Shown here piece by piece: positions 11,061-22,478 of a stretch of DNA of 64,000 bases; positions within the stretch are counted from its first letter, which is position 1, and every line of letters starts with the position of its first letter. The stretch lies in contig CM038215.1 of assembly GCA_021442155.1 (NCBI GenBank), forward strand, positions 4,984,976-5,048,975, in the 5' to 3' direction. The stretch is from Cymbidium sinense (taxonomy: Eukaryota > Streptophyta > Magnoliopsida > Asparagales > Orchidaceae). Under the pieces are notes generated by a model. It had not been told where the DNA came from, did no database searches, and was given only the letters and a program-made list of their open reading frames with translations. Both the position numbers and the translations under genes were made by a program.

Positions 11061-12910
11061 TTACAAAGGGGGTCCCCTTGCCTGATACCATGCAATGAAG
11101 AAAAGAAGCCGTGCATCTTGCCGTTAATAAGTAAAGAAAACCTAGAATTTTCAATATCATTTTTTACTAAATTAATGAATGAATCGGAGAAGCTGAATAA
11201 AGATAAAATTTTGTAGATGAATGACCAACTAATGTTATCATATGCTTTAGATATGTCTAACTTAAGGACAAGGTTCCCTCGAACTTTAGTGTTTAGATCG
11301 TGGACAATTTCTTGAGCAAATAATACATTATCAAAAATAGAACAACCTTTAACAAAGCCAACTTGATTAGGAGAAATGATTTTGGGAAGTAGCATACCTA
11401 ATCTTTTGGCTAAGATCTTCAAATGAGCTTATTGAAAAAAGTACAAAGACTTATGGGCCTAAATTGATTCCAATGTTCGTTTTTTCGATTTTAGGAATTA
11501 GTACAATGGAAGTACTAGAGAAGAATTTGGGGAGGGTGGTCACTCTAAAAAAAAATCAAGAATTGCTTTAACCACATCATCTTTGATAATATTCCAACAT
11601 TTTTGAAAAAAGAGTGGAGTGAATCCCTCCCGGCCAGACACAGAATCTGAATTCATACTCTGAAGGGTCGATGTAGTTTCTGCTTCAGAGGGTAAGGATG
11701 TAATCATTGTGTTGTCATCTTCGGTGATGATTTTAGGGATAACCTCAGGACTTGCCAATTCCTCAAACATCACATGATTATTAAGCATGTTATTGAAGTA
11801 AGAATCGATAAGTTTATTTTCATCAAATCGTATTATCGAATTTTTAATTTTCTTAATGTGATTTAAGGCCTTTATCTTATTGAATAATGCATGAAAATAT
11901 TTAGTGTTCCTATCTCTCTCGATTGTTTTTTAGCAAAAGCCTTTTGCTAAGTTTCCTCCATATCTTGATAGTTGGTTAATTTATCTTTGGCTTGGTTTAA
12001 TAAAATAATTTTACAATTATCCAGATAACCTCTTCCTCTAACAATATGACCTCTTGTTCTAATTCTCTTAAGTTAGTGAAAATGTTTTTGAAGTTATTTT
12101 GTTCCACCATTTGAGCAACTTTTAAGCCTTTAAATTTCAGCCAAAGTCTCTTCATCCCCGAAATAGTATCATCAGGATAAAGAGGATCTCCCCAATTAGT
12201 AGCCACCACCTTCACAAATCTCGTATCCGGCAACCACATATTTTGAAAATGAAAAGGAGTACAGAGGGATGGGGACTCCGTATTAACCTTAATAGAAATA
12301 AGCAGAGGAGAATGATCGGATTGGGTTCTACTAAGATGTTAAACAGATGTATTCGGAAAGGAGTTTATCCATAGATCATTAAATAGGATCCTATCAAGTC
12401 TTTGACACATTACGTGGTTGTTCTTGAATTGGTAGCCAGATTAGTCAAGTGACAATCAAGAGCCATATTATTAAATTCCTCCATAGATAAAGGGTTGGGA
12501 TTTCCACCCCTTCATTCTTAGAGGAAATAATAATATTAAAATCCCCATCCACAAACCAGAGCATTAATCGAGGTTGAGAAATTAATCGATCATCCCACGT
12601 GTTCCTTCTACCATACACGTTGCATGAAGCATAGATAAAAGATCCAAAGCAGGACTAATTGCCAAAGGAGATTTTAGTATTCACGACCCGGTGAAGGTCC
12701 TCAATAATATGGAATGCAAAATGATTTTTCCAAAATTACTTGAGTTCTACTACTAAAGCCAATCATTCTAGCAATAGATTGGATGTTAGAAGGAAGGATA
12801 AATGGTTCCAAAATTGCTAGAAAAGAAATGTTATGGATGCGAACTAAATTGCTAAGTCTATTACGAACAGAGAGCCTATCCTTAGCATTCCAAATCAAGA
12901 AAGAGGCCAT
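11061..12910 (-). pseudogene. L1-A ORF2 remnant: endonuclease and partial reverse transcriptase
   Basis: The minus-strand start at 12910 encodes MASFLIWNAKDR, matching the WNxRG start of the APE-like endonuclease (the Asn is kept, the RG is lost). About 12550 bears the GDFN motif of the same domain (GGGGATTTTAATATT on the minus strand). The linker at 11997-12239 and 11540-11788 is typical of plant L1 ORF2. The RT runs from 11422 down to 11061 with PNQVGFVKG, KLDISKAYD (motif A, catalytic Asp kept) and HGIRQGDPL (motif B), then the element ends. The second catalytic pair (FADD) is therefore absent. Stops and frameshifts occur throughout. Confidence 0.82.
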
Positions 12911-13058
12911 TACATAGGATGAAGAGAGCGGATCTGCATAGATTGGAGATTTAAATTTATGTGCTTTGTTTTCCTATTTGTACAAAATCAATTTCCAAAC
13001 CAACCTCACCATCCGAGATAAAGAAATTCCAATTTATTTATTACCAGATGCACGAAGA

Positions 13059-14323
13059 TTAACTATCTCTTCTCCTTCTTCCAACTAATTGTTCATCTCG
13101 ATGCATCTTAGGTTCTAGATTTTGGTCCACATTAGCGTAAGAATTGGATGATGGGTTAAAATGAGGCGTAACACAAACCCCTAGATGCAGGTGGAAGTTA
13201 TCTCTAAATCGCACCTCCTCCAAACCAACCTTATCATTCAACTGATCTTGGGCTATTGGAGATGACATAGCAATACAATTAGCATTATTAAGAGAACAAA
13301 CAATAAGAGGAGATCCTAAATCAGAATTGGAAACATTAATATCTATTTTGGATTTTAGACTTGGATCCACCATGAGGAAATTGATCCTTCATTAGATTTG
13401 TGCCAATGATTGATTGGTCAGCCATTTTCAGCTTCTAATCAGTTTCATGCCTAAGAGTTTGGGGGTCATTTTTATCAATTATTTGGGTGGCCATCTCCTT
13501 TGATGTTTCATTCAAAATTCCATTAGTACTAAGAGTAGATTTGGAGACCAAAGAATTTTTTTTTAAATGTGGATGAGCTACAAAACACATTCAGTAAAGC
13601 CATGTCCCTGAATTTTGCAGTGAGAACAAAATATAGGAAAATTTTAAATTCTAGTTTCTGTAAATATCCATATTTTTCTGATCCTATCCAAATTTCCTTA
13701 GGATATTTTTTAGTAATATCCACTTCCACAAGAACACAGAATAAAAGGTCTAGAGCTATAAGCTAACTTGACCCAATTGGAGAGGTCGTGAGCAGTGACA
13801 TATAGAATTCATGGTTAAAGAAATGCACACGAAGGTTAGGGATAAACAACCAAACTTGAACAATAGGAGATTACTCTTTAATGTTAAAAAAGGTTGTCCA
13901 TTTTAATAAACAAATCTAGCAGTTGAACACATAATAAGAATGTCTTGCAAAAACATGAGAGTAATCCAAATCGTTAGCCAATTGAATCAAAACATGTCAA
14001 GAATCAATTAAACCCACCGAAAGAACACCTGTCAATTTCAACGAATGAAAAAAACTTCGAATATTCTCTATTAGCGGAGGCTAAGAGAAAATTTACTAAC
14101 CAAAGCAAACTCATAAGGCTTAGCCAATTTTTCCACAACATCAACACATAACAATGTACACCCCAAAATGTAGTAGGAATGAGATCAAAACACTCATCGA
14201 TGTTATTCACACATCCCTAAATGATTTAGAAGCTATGATAGGATTAGTACCATTTTTTCCTATCGAATCCTTATATAAGATGAGATAAATGGATTCCCCA
14301 TGGGGAGCCACAGTTGAATCCAT
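13059..14323 (-). pseudogene. L1-A ORF1 remnant (gag-like, DUF4283 type)
   Basis: ORF1 proteins of plant L1 elements bind the element RNA. The start is taken at the ATG complementary to 14321-14323, which opens MDSTVAPHGESIYLI before the first stop. The stretch at about 14070-14200 encodes, across frameshifts, FALV.KFS.A.., matching the DUF4283-type region of the L1-C ORF1. Positions 13529-13729 encode VDITKKYPKEIWIG, followed by a region where plant copies carry a CCHC knuckle; here it is not intact. Positions 13059-13373 form a polar, low-complexity C-terminal part. There are at least three frame breaks. Confidence 0.65.
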
Positions 14324-14522
14324 AGTTAAAAGTATGGCATGGCATACAAGCACTAACTCTGTTATATGAGGCAATAAAATAGAGCAGAGAAATTGAGGAG
14401 GCTAAAAGTTAGAAGCGACGGAAGAAGAGAAAGGAGAAGAAGAGAAACCCCAACGAGAGAAATGTAATGTCGAGCGATCCATCAGATAAAGCGAGAGATC
14501 AAGAAGAGAGGGGCTGTGGCAC

Positions 14523-16773
14523 TCTAGGGTTTATGGTTGAGGGGTTTTTAGGGTTTTGGGTTTAAGGTTTAGGTTATAGGTTTGGGGTTGTAGGTTTAGG
14601 GTTTAAGGTTTGGGGTTTAGGATATAAGGTTTAGGGTTTAGGGTTTAGGGTATAGGGTATAGGGTTTTTTTTTTAAATTAAGTTAATTGGTAGGTTTAAG
14701 TTTATTTAGTTTATTTAGTTTATTTTATATTTATTTATTTCAGTGTATTTTATTTTTTATTTTTATTTAGGTTTATTTTTTATTTTTATTTAGTTTACTT
14801 TATTTATTTTAGGTTTATTTCTTTTAGTTTAGGTTTTTTTTATTTTAGTTTATTTTTTAGGTTTATGTTTATTTTTTAGTTTAGTTTTTTTATATTTTAT
14901 TTTTTAAGTTTATTTTTATTTTTTATTTTTTGGTTTAGGTTTAAGTTTTTATTTTATTTTTTAGGTTTAGGTTTCAGGTTTTATTTTAGGTTTATTTTTA
15001 GGTTTTATTTTTTAGTTTAGGTTTAGGTTTATTTTTAGTTCATTTTATTTTATTTAGTTTAGGGTTTAGGTTTAGTTTATATTAGGTTTTGGTTTTTTTT
15101 ATATTAGTTTAGTTTATTTTAGTTTAGGTTTAGGTTTAGGTTTATTTTATTTTGTTTAGTTTAGGTTTAGGCCTTCTTCTAGTTTAGGGTTTAGGTTTTA
15201 TTATTTAATTATTTTTAGGTTTTATTTTTTGATTTACTTTTTAGGTGTAGGTCTTTATTTAGTTTTTATTTTATTTTATTTAGTTTTATTTTATTTTTAA
15301 TTTTCATTTAGTTTTTATTTTATTTAAGTTTTCAATTTTTAGGTTTGTTTTATTTTTTAGTTTAGTTTAGGTTTTTATTTATTTTAATTTATTTTTACAT
15401 TTAAGTTTAGGTTTAGGTTTATGTTTAAGTTTTAATTTAGGATTTTATTTATTTTAGTTTATTTTATTTATATTTAGGTTTGGGTTTATTCATTTATTTT
15501 ATTTTTAGGTTTTATTTAGTTTATGTTTAGTTTTCTAGGTTTTTTAGGTTTTTAGGGTTTAGGATTTTAGTTTTAGGCTTTATCATTTAGGGTTTACTGT
15601 TTAGGGTTGTATGTTTTAGGGTTTAGCATTTAGAGTTGAGGGCTTAAGATTTTAGGGTTTAGGGTTTAAGGTTTAGGGTCTAGGGTTTTATTGTTTACGA
15701 TTTAGGGTTTAGGTTTATAGGTTCAGGGTTCAAGGTTTAGCGTTAGGTTTATTTAAAATTTTTTTATTTTTCAAATTTTTTTGTTTTTTAAAATTTTTTT
15801 ATTTTTTTAAATTAAGAGAACTAGTAGGTTTAGGTTTATTTAATTTTTTTTATTTTTCTTTAGGTTTATTTTATTTTTATTTAGTTTAGTTTATTAATTT
15901 TAGGATTATTTATTTTAGTTTAGGATTTTTATTTTAGTTTAATTTTAAGGTTTAAGTTTAGCTTTAGGTTTATTTTTTGTTTAGTTTTTTTTAGGATTAG
16001 GTTTTATTTTTTATTTTTAGGTTTAGGTTTACATTTATATTTTAGTTTTTTTTTTGTTTAAGTTTTAGGTTTTTATTTTAGCATTGTTTTTAGGTTATAT
16101 TTTTTATTTCAGATTTAGGTATATTTTTAGTTTATTTTATTTTATTTAGGGTTTACATTTAGGTTTAGGATTAGTTTATTTTAGGTTTAGGTTTAAGTTT
16201 TATTTATTTTAGTTTAGGTTTAGGTTTATTTTATTTTATTTTATTTTATTTTATTTTAGGTTTAAGTTTTTCTTTAGTTTAGGATTTAGGTTTATTTTTT
16301 AGGTTTAGGTTTTATTTTATTTTATTTAGGTTTATTTTTTCCATTTTAGGATTTATTTTATTGTATTTAGGTTTTAGTTTTAAGTTTAGCTTAGGGTTTT
16401 ATTAATTTGATTTTAGTTTTATCTTTATTTTTTATTTTACTTTTCTAGGTTTAGGCTTAGGTTTTCATTTTATTTTAATTTTTAATTTTTTATTTGGTTT
16501 AGGTTCATTTATTTATTTTATTTTGAGGTTTTATTTAGTTTATGTTTAGGTTTTTAGCATTTTAGGGTTTAGGGTTAGTTGAGGATTTAGAGTTTAGGGC
16601 TTATGGTTTAGGGTTTAGAATTTAGGGTCTATGGTTTAGGGTTTAGGTTTTATGATATAAGGTTTCAGGTTTAGGACTTTAAGGTTTAAGTTTTAGGGTT
16701 TAGGGTTTAGGGTTTAAGTTTTAGGTCTACACTTCAAGCTTTAGTTTGGGGTTTAGGATTTTTGGTTTTTTTT
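14523..16773 (+). repeat. Degenerate TTTAGGG-type array, segment 5
   Basis: Positions 14523-14667 are G-rich, followed by an anchor (AAATTAAGTTAATTGGTAGG, 14675-14694) and an AT-rich stretch to 15540. A G-rich stretch lies at 15540-15740, then an A/T homopolymer patch at 15755-15805 and an anchor at 15811. AT-rich sequence from 15830 to 16555 leads to a G-rich block reaching GRP fragment 4. Positions of about 15940-16870 are duplicated about 1.9 kb downstream (about 17865-18745). Confidence 0.88.
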
Positions 16774-17225
16774 AACAGAGAACAAATTATGATTCATCAT
16801 TTCTTCTTTTCGATTTCATCAACCAAGTAACAGACCAAGTTTTCTAAGACACAAGCATGAACATAGATAAAACATAAGCATGCATAGAGTGAATCAAAAA
16901 CCCTAGATAACTAGAACTGCCTCTACTATTCCATAAGAAGTAGATCAGATCGGTCGTTCTTCAGTTTCTCTAGTTCCCATCAGAACAACCCTGGTCTCTC
17001 GAGTAGAGTGATCCACCATCATATCCTTGATCTCTCCCTCCATCCCCACTATGACTGTAACCTCCATCGCTCCTCCTGCCTCCATAACCACCACTGCTCC
17101 AACCACCACCTCCATATCCACCACCACCTCAAGATCCCCCACCGCCACCACGATAATTACTGCCAAATCTAGACTGAGCATGGTTGACAATGATGTTCCT
17201 ACCATCAAGGTTCTTCCAATTCTAA
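16774..17225 (-). pseudogene. GRP retrocopy fragment 4 (best-preserved frame)
   Basis: On the minus strand, 17219 down to 16970 reads as one frame with a single internal stop. It begins KNLDGRNIIVNHAQSRF (the last beta strand of an RRM), continues into a Gly/Tyr/Arg/Ser tail (RGGGGGS, GGGGYGGGG, SSGGYGGRRSDGG, GRDQGYDGG) and ends SDGN-stop (TAG, complement of 16970-16972). The internal TGA is complementary to 17129-17131 and looks like a GGA-to-TGA change. The shared 3' UTR runs to a T-run at 16765-16773. About 83 codons remain; the N-terminal RRM with RNP2 and RNP1 is missing. Longer open frames here, on either strand, are shifted or antisense readings. Confidence 0.85.
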
Positions 17226-18651
17226 GTGTTTATATTTATTAGGATTTAGGATTTAGTTTATTTTTTAATTTATTTGGTTACTTTAGGTTTAGGTTTAGGG
17301 ATTGAGGTTTAGGGTTAGGGTTTAAGTTTATGGTTTAGGGTTTATGGTTTAGTGTTTTGGGTTTTCAAGTTACATTTCTAGGGTTTAGAGTTTATGGTTA
17401 GTGTTTAAAGTTTAGGGTTTAAAGTTTAGGGTTTTAGGTTTAGGACTTTATGATTCTGATTTAAACTTTAGGTTTAGGTTTAGTGTTTAGCTTTAGGGTT
17501 TAGGTTTTAAGGTTTAAGGTTTAATTAAGGTTTAGGATTAATATTAGGAGTTTAGGTTAAGGTTTAGCGTTAGGGTAAAGGTTTAAGGTTAGTTTAAAGT
17601 TTAAGGTTTAGGTTTATACTTTAGGTTAGTTTCAAGTTTTGAGGTTTAAGGTTTAGTTGAGTTTAGAGCTAGTTTATAGTTTAGGGTTTTAGTTTAGTTT
17701 TAGGTTTATTCTTTAGGGTTTAGTGTTATGTTTAGGGTTTAGGGTTTAGGGTTTAGGGATTGAGTTAGGGTTTGTGTTTAGGGTTTAGGGTTTGGGATGG
17801 TTTAGGGTTTAGGGTTTAGTGTATAAGTTTTAGGGTTTGAAGTTTAGGCTTTAGGGTTTTATTTTGTTTAATTTTAAGGTTTAAGTTTAGCTTTAGGATT
17901 ATTATTTGTATAGGTTTTAGGTTTAGGTTTTATTTTTTATTTTTAGGTTTGGGTTTATGTTTTTATTTTTTTAATTTTTTTGGGTTTAAGTTTTAGGTTT
18001 TATTTTAGCATTTTTTAGGTTTTAGTTTAGATTTAGGTTTAATTTTTGTTTATTTTATTTTATTTAGGATTTAGATTTTATGTTTAGGTTTAGTTTATTT
18101 TATCTTTAGGTTTAAGTTTTATTTATTTTAGTTTAATTTATTTTAGTTTAGGTTTAGGTTTATTATATTTTATTTTAGGTTTATGTTTTTTTCTTTAGTT
18201 TAGGGTTTAGGTTATTATTTTATTTTATTTTAGGTTTATTTTTATTTCATTTTAGGTTTTGTTTTTATTATATTTAGGTTTTTTAGTTTTAGGTTTAGCT
18301 TAGGGTTTTATTAATTTAATTTTAGTTTAGTTTTTATTATTTTATTTTACTTTTTTCTAGGTTTTGGTTTAGGTTTTTATTTTATTTTTATTTTTTATTT
18401 TTTATTTGGTTTAGGTTCATTTATTTTATTTTATTTTGAGGTTTTATTTAGTTTATGTTTAGGTTTTTAGCATTTTAGGGTTTAGGGTTAGTTGAAGGTT
18501 TAGAGTTTAGGGTTTAGGGTTTGGGGCTTATGGTTTAGGGTTTAGAATTTAGGGTCAAGGGTTTAAGGTTTAGAGTTTAGGATTTCAGGGTTTAACTTTT
18601 AGGTCTATAGTTTAGGCTTTAGCTTGGGGTTTAGGTTTTTGGTTTTTTTTT
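17226..18651 (+). repeat. Degenerate TTTAGGG-type array, segment 6
   Basis: Positions 17280-17860 are a long G-rich block with TTTAGGG and TTAGGG-like units. Positions 17870-18470 are AT-rich, and 18470-18640 are G-rich, leading into GRP fragment 5. The 17.87-18.65 kb part mirrors 15.94-16.77 kb, for example the shared TTTAGCTTAGGGTTTTATTA at about 16385 and 18295. Confidence 0.88.
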
Positions 18652-18742
18652 AACATAAAATAAATTAAGATTCATCATTTCTTCTTTTCGATTTCATCAA
18701 CCAAGTAACAGACCAAGTTTTCTATGACATAAGCATGAACAT
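18652..18742 (-). pseudogene. GRP retrocopy fragment 5 (3' UTR only)
   Basis: Only the first 90 bases of the shared GRP 3' UTR remain. They are close to identical to fragment 4 up to AAGCATGAACAT. The next base already belongs to L1-B. The four bases ACAT (18739-18742) occur on both sides: fragment 4 reads GAACATAGAT, and the L1-B' copy reads CAAACATCAT. This is a microhomology deletion junction; the rest of the GRP piece and the L1 3' terminus are gone. Confidence 0.8.
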
Positions 18743-21675
18743 CATGAGAAGGGTTATAATCAAATGCATGCTACTAACTAGAGAGAAGATATGGAGAAAC
18801 ATCAAGGCCATCATAGCTAGCATACCTGATCTATGCCATCATACAAGGCAAAATATTCCAAAAGTGTTCCAGTTCCTGCACCCAAAAAATAGAGAAAATA
18901 GCTAGCTAGTAGCCAGAATAACCACCAACCACCAAAACCCACAATAGACCAAACACATAAAGCCAGTATCCTAGAAGTTACAGCAGGGTCAGTGGCCAAG
19001 AAGAACCCACAACTATCTCTAGAGCACTAGCAATCCAAATCCAGGGGAAAAACCTACACCCAAATAGCAAAATAGTAGAAAATAAGTAGCACCAGAGAGA
19101 GGAAAGCCATAACATAGAGAGACCAAGAGGCAGGCAAAAGGAAAGCAAATCCACCATCACCAACCAAGAGGTAGGCAAAAGGAAAGAAAATCCACCATCA
19201 CCAACCAAGAGGCAAATATCAGGAAACAAGGAGAGCCAACTAAACAAAAAGGAGTCAATACCAACATAAAAGCCCAAAACGCAACCACGACATCCAAGGC
19301 AAGACAACACCCACAAAACCCCTCAGGCCAACCTCCAACAACAAGTCCTAAAATAAGACCAAAAAAACCACAAGAGCTCATATCCTCCACCAACAAAATA
19401 ATTACAAAAACCACCCATGCTAGTAGCCAACAAGATGAGTAGTAGAAGTCGACTCATGAGAAAAATTGACAAACCCGGAAGCAAAAAATAAAAATAGCTA
19501 GAGGATAACCAACCTAAAAGCATACTAGAAACCCAACCTAAAGAACCTAAACCAACCATCAAACACAGGCAACACATCCACCCAACCAACCAACATAGCC
19601 AGCCAACCAACCCAGTCAACCAATAAAACCAACCAGCAGACAGAGCCAATAAAGAGATCAAAATAAGGGAAAAGAACAACAACAGACAAAGCCACAACCC
19701 ACTTGGAGATCACCAAAATAACCAAGAAATAAAAATGGTAGTCACCCAACCAATTTAAAAAAGGCCAAGGAAGACCACCCAACCATAAACAACAAAATTG
19801 TAAGGAAAGGAACAAGTCCAAAGGAAAATAAAACCCCTTCTAAATCCTAAAGACTAGACAGTCACTACAAAGGAGAAAATGGGAAGATAATTACCACATA
19901 ATAGCTAACTCCAATTCACAAGGTAGATGGAACTAACCAGCAGAAACCTCCAAGCCAAACCAAGAAAGGAGAACACAAACCACCAAAAACCCCAAAACTA
20001 AGCCAAGCTAGAAGAGGCCAACATCAACCATGAAAAAATAACCACCCAAAACATCTAGGCAGATGAAAAAAACAAATAGCAACAACTAGCAGAACCAACC
20101 ATAGCATCCGCAAATCCAATTCAAAAAAGCCCACAATAAGCCAAAACTAGAGGCAAACCAAACATTCATTGGTAAAAGGGGTAGGCCCAAATCTGGCACA
20201 AGCACAACTCAACAGGAGAAATAAAGCATGAGCCACATAAAGAAATCCACAAGGCTCAGAGGATAGGGAAACTAAATAAAACTAGCACCACTATGACCCA
20301 AAGAAAGTTCAGGCAAGTATAGAATGGGGTAAAGAGGAAGGGGGTTTAAGCATAGAAATAAACTCAGCAAAAAACACTTCGTAGTGAGGTGAGCATAAAA
20401 AAAAACAACAAAAAATAGACTGAATAAAACCACCACAGGAAAAGATCAACAAAAGAGTAGAAGGTTAAAATGGGTAAGGGTCCGGTGTTATCTAGATTGA
20501 CTAGACCACATAGATGCTTAGGTAAGCTATTGTTATCAAATAAAGTGAGCTCATTTAATTCCCCTCCCAAACTAGCTGGGAAATTAGCACAAGCATTACC
20601 TTCATGAAGAATGTGAGAAATTTTTTAGCAAACTTGAGAAAGAAGCTTTTAGTGTGATTAAGAAGATAAAATAAGTCTGCATTTCTCATATTATTATTAT
20701 TGAGCATATCAAGTAAAAGAAGAGCATCAACTTCAATCTAAATATTAAAGAGGCCTTTGATTAAACAAATATCAATATCTTTGTTAATAGTCATGTGTTC
20801 AACATAAATAATATAACAAACTTTGAGGGGGTAGGAAAAAGCACAAACAGTGCCTATATAATCCTTGAGAATTCCACCACAGCCATATTTGTTTGGGAAA
20901 ACAAAACAGTCAGTATTGATATTAATAGAATTTTCTTTAGGCTTAATCCAATGTGTAATCCTAATACTCTTGTAGGAAGGATCATCATGCAAAGTGATAC
21001 CTAGGTTTTTAGCAACAAATTAATAACCTCTAAAGTAAAATTTTCTAATTAAATTTGCATTAAACAAAGCATGAATTTTTTCTTTAGTTCTAGAAAGGAT
21101 CCTTTTATAGTTCATAGGGATGCCATGATATCCAACATCATTTCTATCCATCCAAATGAACCAAATAAGCATAGTAGAAATTAAAACTTTTATATGACCT
21201 TTCATAGTTTTATGAAAAAAACATTAAAAAGTTGATATAATGAAAGAGAGCCGTGAAAATAGTTAGTGTTAAATAAATCATCATATCGTACCCATAGTTT
21301 GGAAGCAATAGAACCATTAAAAAAATCATGATTAACATTTTCAATATGTAAGCAACAATAGCACTGAGCAGGTAAGTAAATCCCTTTAAGCTAGAGCAAG
21401 GAATCAACTAGATGAAGTTATTCAAAATCCTCCAAGCTAAAACTAAATAAGAAATGGGAATGATAATTTTCTAAAGTTTAATTAAATAATTAGAGGTGTT
21501 CTATTTATTTCTGATAAAATTCCAATCCTCTTTCATAATGAAATCACGATTGTAAGAGTGCTTGAAAAGGATTTATCCTACTTTATTATAAAAGATAGTG
21601 ATGTTGTAAAACTTATCAAAAATAGAAATAGGAATGTTCTCTAGTTTGTTTTCATTCCAATTATTATTAAGCTGA
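18743..21675 (-). mobile_element. L1-B: truncated L1-type LINE (3' region, RNase H, zinc-binding region)
   Basis: Minus-strand remnant lacking both ends. In element order, 21675 to about 21020 covers the cysteine/histidine-rich zf-RVT region after the RT (a degenerate C..C then H pattern near 21340-21400). Positions 20992-20590 carry RNase H, and 20580-18743 a T/G-rich 3' region. It ends at a microhomology junction with GRP fragment 5, lacking about 490 nt of 3' terminus relative to L1-B'. The 18743-20600 part matches 22965-24780 of L1-B' over its length (for example AACAACAAGTCCTAAAATAA in both). Long hydrophobic open frames here overlap each other in several frames. Confidence 0.82.
20590..20992 (-). 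pseudogene. L1-B RNase H domain remnant
   Basis: On the minus strand, 20992 down to 20738 encodes HWIKPKENSININTD, with the first RNase H Asp retained, then CGGILKDYIGTVCAFSYPL, the usual second strand region of plant L1 RNase H. A VEHMTINKDIDIC stretch follows, where the catalytic Glu normally sits. Downstream frames, broken by a stop at about 20737, encode LLLLDML and the ISHI..EGNACANFPA-like end. Plant L1 elements are known to carry such an RNase H after the RT. Not functional. Confidence 0.72.
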
Positions 21676-21986
21676 GTTGTAGGTTTAGGGTTTAGGGTTA
21701 GTATAAGGGTTTAGGGCTTAGGGTTTAGGGTTTAGGATTTAGGGTTTAAGGTATTTTTTTAAAATTAAGTAAACTAGTAAGTTTTGTTTATTTAATATAT
21801 TTAGTTTAATTTTTATTTATTTAGGATTTAGGGTTTAGGGTTTAAGGTTTAGGGTTTAGGTTTTAGGGTTTAGGTTTTAGGGTTTAGGGTTTTAGGGTTT
21901 AGGGTTTAGGGTTTAAGGTTTAGGGTTTACATTTTAGGTTTAGGGTTTAGGTTTTAGTTTAGAGTTTAGGGTTTTTGGTTTTTTTT
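21676..21986 (+). repeat. Degenerate TTTAGGG-type array, segment 7
   Basis: A short array piece between L1-B and GRP fragment 6. It has heptamer-rich sequence at 21680-21750, an anchor (AAAATTAAGTAAACTAGTAAG, 21761-21781), then only about 45 bp of AT-rich sequence before a dense TTTAGGG block at 21820-21970. The AT-rich half of the usual cycle is almost absent here. Confidence 0.9.
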
Positions 21987-22478
21987 AACAGAGAATAAAT
22001 TCAAATTCAACATTTCTTCTTTTCGATTTCATCAACCATGTAACACACCAAGTTTTCTAAGACACAAGCGACAATGTAGATAAAAATGAGCATGTATAGG
22101 GTAAATGAAAAACCCTAGATAACTAGAAGAATCTCTACTATAATGACACAGTTCCATAAGTAGTAGATCGGATCGGCCATTCTTCAGTTTCTCCAGCTCT
22201 CATTAAAACCACCCCAGCCTCTTGAGTATTTGGATCCACCATCATATCCTAGATCTCTCCCACTGCCACCACCATGGCTGTAACCTATGTCACTCTGCAT
22301 GCCTCCATAACCACCACTACTCTGGCCACAACCTCCATATCGATCAACACCTCTAGATCCCCCACCGCCACTATGATAATTGTCACCCTATGTTCGCCTC
22401 CATCGCCAGATCTAGACTAAGCCTGGTTGACAGTGATGTTCTTGCCATCAAGGTTTTTCCCATTCTTAGGGTTTAGGT
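21987..22478 (-). pseudogene. GRP retrocopy fragment 6
   Basis: A full-length copy of the fragment: T-run, AACAGAGAATAAATTC, 3' UTR, Gly-rich tail and NGKNLDGKN-like RRM end at 22440-22467, with the shared breakpoint CCCATTCTTAGGGTTTAGG (22460-22478). The next bases (TTCTTTTCAATGAAAG) already belong to the L1-B' 3' end, so the L1 sits only about a dozen bases from the GRP edge. The coding part is frame-broken. Confidence 0.8.

Larger units (their letters stand above)
11061..14522 (-). mobile_element. L1-A: plant L1-type LINE, 5' part only
   Basis: A minus-strand non-LTR retrotransposon. In element order it has a 5' UTR (about 14522-14324), ORF1 with a DUF4283-like region (14323 to about 13059), then ORF2 with endonuclease (12910 to about 12240), linker and the first half of the reverse transcriptase. 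It stops abruptly after the RT motif RQGDPL at about 11061 and continues directly into TTTAGG repeats. Everything downstream (FADD box, zinc finger, RNase H, 3' UTR, poly(A)) is missing. LINE copies normally lose the 5' end, so the 3' loss points to a later deletion or recombination with the array. Many stops and frameshifts; inactive. Confidence 0.88.

Noticed and set aside
18817..19821. Series of overlapping hydrophobic minus-strand open frames that might be membrane proteins
   Set aside because: They lie in the T/G-rich 3' region of L1-B, overlap in all three frames, and the matching L1-B' region breaks them at different places. Composition explains the hydrophobicity.
931..22478. GRP fragments as functional glycine-rich RNA-binding protein genes
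   Set aside because: All lack the N-terminal RRM with its RNP motifs, have stops or frameshifts and end in array sequence; they are 3' fragments.
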